Assembly (NCBI RefSeq): GCF_023913775.1
Contig: NZ_JAMXAX010000032.1
Location: 1-44,737 of the forward strand
Length of the DNA stretch: 44,737 nt
Direction: 5' to 3'
DNA from: Acidovorax facilis
GTDB taxonomy: Bacteria > Pseudomonadota > Gammaproteobacteria > Burkholderiales > Burkholderiaceae_C
The notes under the pieces were generated by a model that saw only the letters and a list, made by a program, of their open reading frames with translations, was not told the DNA's origin and searched no databases. The translations under genes were made by a program, and so were the position numbers. Positions 39,696-44,737 of the stretch are shown one piece after another. How positions within the stretch are numbered: position 1 is the stretch's first letter; every line of letters starts with the position of its first letter.

Positions 39696-40064
39696 TCAGC
39701 GTCGCGCCGTATGAAAAGTGATCGCGTAGCCGTCGGGATCACCGGCGACGAAGAAGCGACCGAAGGGGCCGTCGGCCAGCTGGCTGAGGATCGCGCCGCC
39801 CCGCTTGACAATGAGGTCGTGCAGTGCGTCGGCGTCGTCGCATGCGACCCAGAGCACCATGCCCACTCCGAGCGACCCGGCTTCGGGAAGCGGACGAAGA
39901 GGCTCTCGCAGCGCCAGCGGAATCGGTTCGGTCTTGAGAACGACGGCGCCGGGCGAACTCTGCGCCGCGGCTTTGAACCCAAAGATTTCCACGTAGAACT
40001 TGCGGGATGCAGCGAGGTCGCGCACTTGCAAGGCGATGAAGTCAGGGCCGATTGGCGTTGTCAT
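39696..40064 (-). CDS. VOC family protein (glyoxalase/bleomycin-resistance fold)
   Basis: A 122-residue single-VOC protein beginning TTPIGPDFIALQVRDLAASRKFYVEIFGF. Paired beta-alpha-beta-beta-beta units end GRFFVAGDPDGYAITFH, the usual metal-site environment (H/E-type ligands). Such proteins detoxify electrophiles or bind antibiotics; the substrate is unknown. The ATG at 40064 is divergent from marR by 54 bp, which contains a perfect palindrome, so it is very probably repressed by that MarR. Confidence 0.85.
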   Translation of the reverse strand: MTTPIGPDFIALQVRDLAASRKFYVEIFGFKAAAQSSPGAVVLKTEPIPLALREPLRPLPEAGSLGVGMVLWVACDDADALHDLIVKRGGAILSQLADGPFGRFFVAGDPDGYAITFHTARR

Positions 40065-40083
40065 GTAAATCCCTGTCGGTTAA

Positions 40084-40099
40084 TATCAGTGGACTGATA
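40084..40099. promoter_or_regulatory. Perfect 16-bp MarR operator palindrome
   Basis: TATCAGT-GG-ACTGATA between the divergent VOC and marR genes. Length and symmetry match MarR-family binding sites. A related CCTGATAT lies at the marR start side. Confidence 0.82.
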
Positions 40100-40118
40100 A
40101 TAATGTAAGGGGCCTGAT

Positions 40119-40580
40119 ATGTCAACGACCAAAGTGGCACCTCGCAGCGGAGCCGACTGGATTGGCTACAATCTGAAGATCACGCAACATCGTTTGCGGC
40201 ACCGCCTGGATGCCGAACTCGCGCGACTCGGCATCACCGCACCGCAGAACGCTGTTCTGCTTGCTGTCGCCGGGAACCCTCGCATCTCGAATGCCGAGCT
40301 GGCTCGAGCGGCGTTCGTGACGCCGCAGACCATGCAGGCCATCCTGGTCAACCTAGAGCGCGGGGGCCTGATCGCGCGCAGTCCGCATCCGGAGCATGGC
40401 CGGGTCATCATGACCGAGCTGACGAAGGCGGGCCAAAGGGCCGTCGCTGAGGGCGCAAAGGCGGCCGACGTGGTTGAGCGACAGATGCTTTCCACGCTGT
40501 CAGCAGAAGAGGCCAAGCTTCTTTGTGAGCTGCTCAAGCGTTGTGCAGCCGCCCTGTGCGTTGAGCCGTCTGTTAGCTGA
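40119..40580 (+). CDS. MarR family transcriptional regulator
   Basis: A 153-residue winged-helix repressor. Residues about 42-105 hold the DNA-binding part (NAVLLAVAGNPRISNAELARAAFVTPQTMQAILVNLERGGLIARS, then the wing HPEHGRVIMTELTKAGQ). It is divergent from the VOC-ABM pair across a perfect palindrome, the classic layout in which the regulator controls itself and the neighbour in response to a small electrophile or phenolic. The ATG at 40119 is preceded by AAGGGG at 8 nt. Confidence 0.9.
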   Translation: MSTTKVAPRSGADWIGYNLKITQHRLRHRLDAELARLGITAPQNAVLLAVAGNPRISNAELARAAFVTPQTMQAILVNLERGGLIARSPHPEHGRVIMTELTKAGQRAVAEGAKAADVVERQMLSTLSAEEAKLLCELLKRCAAALCVEPSVS

Positions 40581-40730
40581 TGCTGGAACCCTCGTCAATC
40601 TCGTCCTTCGTAGCGCCAAGGTCGAACTCCTGCCTCCGACCCCTGTAATCGCGCCTGTTTTAAGTAGGGGTTGGGCTCCAAAATACTGGACTTGGTAAGT
40701 TTTTTCTATAAATACACCATAGCAAGTATT

Positions 40731-40759
40731 TTGACATTATTGGGCGAAACCAGTACATT
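40731..40759 (+). promoter_or_regulatory. Sigma-70 promoter of hipBA
   Basis: TTGACA (40731-40736), a 17-bp spacer, TACATT (40754-40759), 24 bp before the hipB ATG. The -35 is perfect and the spacing ideal. Repeated CCAAATACT/CCAAAATACTGG motifs around it (near 40679 and 40767) are candidate HipB operators. Confidence 0.78.
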
Positions 40760-40783
40760 GGCTATTCCAAATACTGTGCTGCC

Positions 40784-41293
40784 ATGGACTACACCATTCA
40801 CCTTCCGACCCAACTGCGTGAGCACCTGCGCGCGCTCAGGAAAGAGCGTGGCCTGACCCAGGCGGCTCTGGGGCGCCTGCTCGGTGTTGGCCAGGCCAGA
40901 GTGGCTGAAATCGAGAACAACCCCGGGGTTGTGAGCGTTGACCAGTTGATGCGGATGCTGTCGGCGCTGCAGACCTCCTTGGTCCTTCGGGATGATGCTG
41001 ACAAAGCAGAACGCAGCCCCTTGGGCAGCGTGAACATGGGGAAGCTGGCGCCATCCAAAAACGCCCACAAACCCGTGAAGCCCCCAGCAGTCAACGTGCC
41101 ACCAACAGGCGAATGGCAGACCTTGCCGTTGACTGGAGGGGGCAAGCACTTGCCAACATCGGTTCTGGTCAGTCGCACTGGCACCATGTCCTCATCCGAC
41201 GGACAAATGCTTCGTGACATCAACCCAAACGCCGATGTCGTGCCGACCTCCAAGCGCAATTTCATCATCCGCCTCAAGAAGGGCTCCTGGTGA
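40784..41293 (+). CDS. hipB: HipB-like antitoxin with extended C-terminus
   Basis: A 169-residue protein. The N-terminal HTH_XRE domain (LREHLRALRKERGLTQAALGRLLGVGQARVAEIENNPG) is the DNA-binding part of HipB antitoxins. The C-terminal roughly 90 residues are low-complexity and basic at the end (PTSKRNFIIRLKKGSW), nearly doubling the normal 88-residue length. It neutralises HipA and represses the operon. Its stop overlaps the hipA start (TGATG). Confidence 0.85.
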   Translation: MDYTIHLPTQLREHLRALRKERGLTQAALGRLLGVGQARVAEIENNPGVVSVDQLMRMLSALQTSLVLRDDADKAERSPLGSVNMGKLAPSKNAHKPVKPPAVNVPPTGEWQTLPLTGGGKHLPTSVLVSRTGTMSSSDGQMLRDINPNADVVPTSKRNFIIRLKKGSW

Positions 41294-42615
41294 TGGCGGC
41301 GCTCAATGCTTGGATGAACGGCGAATGGGTAGGGACGTGGCATGTCCATCGAGGCACCCACAGCTTCACCTATGCCCACACTTGGCCCGAATCTGAGAAG
41401 TCACGTCCCCTGTCCTTGTCGCTGCCACTCACCCGCACACTGGAGATCAAAGGTGACGTGGTCGCGAACTATTTCGACAACCTCCTGCCTGACAACGAAC
41501 GGATCCGAGAACGTATCGGGAGACGCTTCAAGACGAAGACGCTGGATGCCTTCGCCCTGCTGGAAGCCATTGGCCGCGATTGTGTGGGTGCCGTGCAGTT
41601 GCTGCCCGAAGGGACCACACCCGACGGCTGGGACCGCGTCGCGTGTGAGCCACTGACCGAGGCCGAGGTCGCAGACGCCTTGCACGCCGTCCCGGCCGAC
41701 CCGCGAACCCACCCCGGAAACGAAGCGCCGGCCTTCCGGATCTCCCTGGCCGGCGCTCAGGAGAAGACCGCCTTCACCTTGGTGAACGGTCAATGGTGCC
41801 GACCGCTTGGCGCCACCCCCAGCACGCACATCTTCAAACTTCCCCTCGGGGTCATCGCCAACACGAGCCGGGTGGAGATGTTCAACTCCGTGGAGAACGA
41901 ATGGGTTTGTGCCCAGATCATCGAGGCGCTGGGACTGCCCATTGCACGGACCGAGATGGCCAGCTTTGGTGATCAACGTGCATTGATCGTCGAACGGTTC
42001 GACCGTGAGTGGATGGATGACGGAAAGTGGATCGCCCGGCTGCCCCAGGAAGACTTTTGCCAGGCGCTGGGTCAGCCTCCGCGCATGAAGTACGAAGAGG
42101 ATGGCGGCCCCACCCTGGCCGAGGGACTCCAGTTGCTGTCTGGAAGCACTGACGCCTTCACGGACCGGCTCGTCTTCCTGCTCACGCAGTTGGTTTTCTG
42201 GCTCATGGCTGCACCTGACGGGCACGCCAAGAATTTCTCGATCTTCCTGCGTCAGGGCAACGCCTACGACATGACGCCGCTCTACGACGTCTTGTCCGTG
42301 TGGCCCTACGTGGGCAGAGGCCGTGGACAAATCCATCTGCGCGATGTGCGCCTGGCCATGGCGATTCGCTCAAAAAACACGCACTACCACCTGCACACGA
42401 TCCAGGCGCGCCACTGGCACGACCTCGCCATGAAGAACGGTGGGCCAGATGTCTGGCATGCAATGCTGGAGGTGATCCGCACGCTTGAGCCCGCTTTGTC
42501 TGAGGTCGAGGCCCATCTGCCCAAGGACTTTCCGGATCGGATCTGGACCCCGATTGCTCAAGGGATGCGAAGCCAAGCGAAGAAGTTCTTGTCAGAAGCA
42601 GCCACATTTTCATGA
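41293..42615 (+). CDS. hipA: HipA-like serine/threonine kinase toxin
   Basis: A 440-residue kinase that in E. coli phosphorylates glutamyl-tRNA synthetase and induces dormancy. The family core is complete: the N-subdomain VVANYFDNLLPDNERIRERIGRRF, the nucleotide-binding ISLAGAQEKTAFTL, the catalytic loop MAAPDGHAKNFSIF (catalytic D and metal-binding N) and the following DMTPLYDVLSVWPY. Length equals E. coli HipA. The ATG at 41293 overlaps the hipB stop; a GTG three bases earlier is possible. Toxicity depends on the residues around the phosphorylated serine, which cannot be judged here. Confidence 0.9.
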   Translation: MAALNAWMNGEWVGTWHVHRGTHSFTYAHTWPESEKSRPLSLSLPLTRTLEIKGDVVANYFDNLLPDNERIRERIGRRFKTKTLDAFALLEAIGRDCVGAVQLLPEGTTPDGWDRVACEPLTEAEVADALHAVPADPRTHPGNEAPAFRISLAGAQEKTAFTLVNGQWCRPLGATPSTHIFKLPLGVIANTSRVEMFNSVENEWVCAQIIEALGLPIARTEMASFGDQRALIVERFDREWMDDGKWIARLPQEDFCQALGQPPRMKYEEDGGPTLAEGLQLLSGSTDAFTDRLVFLLTQLVFWLMAAPDGHAKNFSIFLRQGNAYDMTPLYDVLSVWPYVGRGRGQIHLRDVRLAMAIRSKNTHYHLHTIQARHWHDLAMKNGGPDVWHAMLEVIRTLEPALSEVEAHLPKDFPDRIWTPIAQGMRSQAKKFLSEAATFS

Positions 42616-42682
42616 TCGCTTCGGCACCATCATCGTGCCGACACCGGCGACCGATCGAAAGCTCCCACGCGCCTCAAGCTCG

Positions 42683-43258
42683 ATGACAAAAAAGCCCCGA
42701 TCCACAGTTCAAGCAGCTGACCCATTCAGCGATGAGTTTCATCGCCTGCTTGGCCGGCTGGTGCACGCGATTGCTCGGTTCGACTTCAATGTCGGGCTTC
42801 AATTGAACTGGCTTGGCCCCCACTGTCAGCAGGATGTGTCCGAACTCCTCACGGCGAGGCAGGCAAGGCTGGGGGATCGCCTGAAAAAGCTCGAAGTGCT
42901 GATCATGGACGTGTACGAACCGGCGGGGCCCAAAGCCTTGGCCGAGTTCTCAGCATGGTTCGAAAACGCCCATCAGGCACGCGCCCTGAGAAACGACTAC
43001 GCGCACGGCCGCTGGGGCGTTCCCGGCAAGTACAAATTCAAGCCCCCAGGGCGCCTGATCGATGCGGAGCCACTGCTGGTCTTCGTTCCCCTCCAATGGG
43101 ACATGTCGCCCGACCGCGTCGATGACTCGATCAGTATGACGATCGAAGAATTCGCGGCGCAGGTTCACGACGCCGAATCCTTGTTCAATGCCTACTGGCA
43201 ACTCTGCCAGCGCTATATCGCGCACGCCAAGCCCCGCCGCCCCTTCGAGCCGGTCTGA
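42683..43258 (+). CDS. HEPN-like helical protein after hipBA
   Basis: A 191-residue helical protein. FHRLLGRLVHAIARFDFNVGL begins the fold, and QARALRNDYAHGRW contains R-N-D-Y-A-H, an R-x4-H motif as in HEPN nucleases and MNT-HEPN or AbiV-type proteins. The tail (LLVFVPLQWDMSPDRVDDSISMTIEEFAAQVHDAESLFNAYWQLCQRYI) is also helical. No ribosome site is obvious at the ATG 42683, which follows hipA by 67 bp; the frame is open through the end of hipA, so coupling is possible. The role is unknown; position beside a toxin-antitoxin pair suggests defence or toxin function. It is convergent with the DUF2274 gene. Confidence 0.65.
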   Translation: MTKKPRSTVQAADPFSDEFHRLLGRLVHAIARFDFNVGLQLNWLGPHCQQDVSELLTARQARLGDRLKKLEVLIMDVYEPAGPKALAEFSAWFENAHQARALRNDYAHGRWGVPGKYKFKPPGRLIDAEPLLVFVPLQWDMSPDRVDDSISMTIEEFAAQVHDAESLFNAYWQLCQRYIAHAKPRRPFEPV

Positions 43259-43276
43259 GCGGATTCCACATCGCTC

Positions 43277-43501
43277 CTATCGTCGAGCCATCACCTTGAA
43301 GGCACGATCCCGCGCCATGAACGCTGCCAGCATGTGCGGAATCAACGCAACCGCATCCACCGGCGCCTGGTGCAGCCGGCCATGCACCTCCGCGTAGGCA
43401 TCGAGTTGGGCCTTCAACTCGGCTGACACCGAGATCGTGAGCTTCACTGCCTCTGGTTTCGGGATCGGACCCAGGCTCAGGCGACTGCTTCCTTTGCTCA
43501 C
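43277..43501 (-). CDS. DUF2274 family protein following trbI
   Basis: A 74-residue protein beginning with GTG: SKGSSRLSLGPIPKPEAVKL, then helices LKAQLDAYAEVHG and VDAVALIPHMLAAFMARDRAF. It resembles ribbon-helix-helix-like DUF2274 proteins that end the trb cluster of Tn4371-type elements. Its start overlaps the trbI stop (GTGA), so it is co-translated. Confidence 0.82.
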   Translation of the reverse strand: MSKGSSRLSLGPIPKPEAVKLTISVSAELKAQLDAYAEVHGRLHQAPVDAVALIPHMLAAFMARDRAFKVMARR

Positions 43502-44737
43502 TGGTCTCCTCCCCGCTGAAACATCAGCGGCTGGTATGGCCGCAGTACCAGATCCTTGTTCACCATCACCCGCATCGAAAAACCCGGCCGGACGGTGAGC
43601 GTGGACTGGATGCTCAGGTTGCGCCGCGTGATCTCCTGGCCCACCTGATTCACCGCTTCCTGAACGCTCTCCCTCCCGGCGACCACGATGCGGTCGCCGT
43701 CGGTGCTGTTCTCCGGCGCGGCCAGTTCGGCGCCCATGCCCAGCAGCGTGGACAGCGCCGCGCCCGCCAGGATGCGGCCCCAGTGCCAGTCCACACCATC
43801 TTCCAGACCGGCGTAGCCCGCCGGGTCGATGCCGGGCAGGCGATCCAGTGCCACCGAGGACGTGTCCGGCAGGATCAACCGCGTCCACACCAGCAGCACA
43901 CGGCGCTGCCCGAAGCTCACCTGGCTGTCGTAGCGACCGATCAGGCGCGAACCCTGCGGGATCAGAAGATGCCGCCCCGTCGCCGTGTCATAGACCGCTT
44001 CGGTCACGTTGGCGATCACCTGGCCAGGCAGGTCGGAGTTGATCCCCGTCACCAGTGCGGCGGGAATCACGGTGCCGGCCATCACCTGGTAAGGCGACGT
44101 CGGCATCTGCAGGCCTCCCGGGTTGCGCGTGGCCGCCTCGCCACCAGCGGCCTTGGTCAAGAAACCTTCCTTCGCATCCTGGCGGTTCTGCACCGCCGTC
44201 GGATCGGTAGAGGGCGCGGCACCACCGCCCTGACCTGTGGTCAGCGCCAGGGGGTTGAACGCTTGGTGGCTCGCACCCTGACCGCCTCGGTTGGTGGGCG
44301 CGTTCAGCGATGCATCAGAGCCCCCGTTCGCTACCTTGCCACCCGCGCCCTTGAAGAACACCCCCGAACGGGCCGCCTCATCGGCCGCCAGTTGCGCCGG
44401 ATCAGCGGCCTGCTGTGCCAACGGCTGCTGCGCTTTCACGATGGCCGGCCCCAGATCGCCCGGCAACGGTTCACCGAGCACCGGCACAGACGGTGGCAGC
44501 ACCGGCGTCACCCCCGTGTAGTCCTTGGGCAAGCGCTCCAGGCCTTCGGACTTCGCCACCCGGTCCACGTTGTACAGCTCCGCGGGCTGCTCACTCCCGC
44601 GCCGCATGGGCTGCAGCGACCACACCGTGGCGCCCAGGACCAGTGCGGCCAGGCCGCCGGCACCGAGCGCCAGCATGCGCCGACTCAGCCGAACCACGGG
44701 TCTGGGAGCAGCCCGCAAAGCCATGGCCTCGGGCGGC
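43498..44737 (-). CDS. trbI: Conjugal transfer protein TrbI (VirB10-like), 5' end outside the window
   Basis: At least 412 residues are visible; the frame continues past the right edge (PPEA before the first ATG at 44724), so the true start is outside. One N-terminal transmembrane helix (LALGAGGLAALVLGATVWSL) is followed by a long periplasmic proline/alanine-rich linker and the conserved VirB10 C-terminal domain (IPQGSRLIGRYDSQVSFGQRRVLLVWTRLILPD, GRILAGAALSTLLGMGAELA). TrbI spans inner to outer membrane as the core scaffold of the mating pore. It is overlapped by the DUF2274 gene at its stop. The remaining trb genes should lie to the right. Confidence 0.92.
   Translation of the reverse strand, partial: PPEAMALRAAPRPVVRLSRRMLALGAGGLAALVLGATVWSLQPMRRGSEQPAELYNVDRVAKSEGLERLPKDYTGVTPVLPPSVPVLGEPLPGDLGPAIVKAQQPLAQQAADPAQLAADEAARSGVFFKGAGGKVANGGSDASLNAPTNRGGQGASHQAFNPLALTTGQGGGAAPSTDPTAVQNRQDAKEGFLTKAAGGEAATRNPGGLQMPTSPYQVMAGTVIPAALVTGINSDLPGQVIANVTEAVYDTATGRHLLIPQGSRLIGRYDSQVSFGQRRVLLVWTRLILPDTSSVALDRLPGIDPAGYAGLEDGVDWHWGRILAGAALSTLLGMGAELAAPENSTDGDRIVVAGRESVQEAVNQVGQEITRRNLSIQSTLTVRPGFSMRVMVNKDLVLRPYQPLMFQRGGDQ

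Larger units (their letters stand above)
39095..44737. mobile_element. End of an integrative conjugative element (Tn4371-like), runs off the window
   Basis: trbI followed by a DUF2274 gene is the 3' end of a trb mating-pair cluster of the kind in Tn4371-family elements. The other genes here (monooxygenase/VOC/MarR, HipBA, HEPN) are typical accessory cargo at such an end. No integrase of this element is inside the window, and the boundary near 39.1 kb is inferred from the tandem sites. Confidence 0.55.

Overview
The window is chromosomal DNA of a GC-rich betaproteobacterium, most likely an Acidovorax-like member of the Comamonadaceae. The evidence is the set of housekeeping genes (pilT - cNMP-binding gene - pilU; rsmI divergent from yraN-diaA-dolP), the strong GC bias, and two dispersed repeat families typical of that group: a small AGCGCTT-N7-AAGCGCT hairpin element and a longer 'CCCCCTGAGTCGC' element. 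No search could be run, so the genus is an inference.

Bases 1-25.4 kb are the core chromosome. They carry a glycolate oxidase subunit (cut by the left edge), a lower-GC HEPN-domain gene, a DUF445 membrane protein, a class V aminotransferase, an AraC regulator with a LysE-type exporter, and a single-chain biotin-dependent acyl-CoA carboxylase. An AMP-forming acyl-CoA ligase lies divergent from a TetR regulator, with two matching palindromes between them, and is followed by an ABC substrate-binding protein. Next come threonine aldolase, a 271-bp MITE-like element with perfect 26-bp inverted ends, yggS, the twitching-motility ATPases pilT and pilU, a hydroxyisobutyrate-dehydrogenase-like enzyme, dolP, diaA, yraN, rsmI and an Hsp70/YegD-like protein.

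Bases about 25.6-39.0 kb form an integrated element of about 13.3 kb that resembles a P4-type phage satellite. It has a P4-family tyrosine integrase, an AlpA regulator and an Ogr/Delta zinc-finger activator, then a leftward operon containing a Toprim-like protein with degraded acidic motifs and a primase-helicase fusion. On the opposite strand is a P2 gpA-like HUH replication endonuclease. No capsid, tail or terminase gene is visible. Paired 22-bp sites (two GTTGCCCCCA half-sites 12 bp apart) occur in the same orientation near both ends. A repeat with a period of about 100 bp lies near the left end and, inverted, near the right end. An extra copy brackets a DUF433/PIN-like toxin-antitoxin pair, so that pair sits in a 1.44-kb cassette between 46-bp identical direct repeats. 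This is the most novel-looking region.

From about 39.1 kb to the right edge is the end of a second, conjugative element: trbI (cut by the edge) and a DUF2274 gene, preceded by accessory genes. Those are a MarR-controlled VOC/monooxygenase operon with a perfect operator palindrome, a HipBA toxin-antitoxin pair with a clear promoter, and a second HEPN-like gene.
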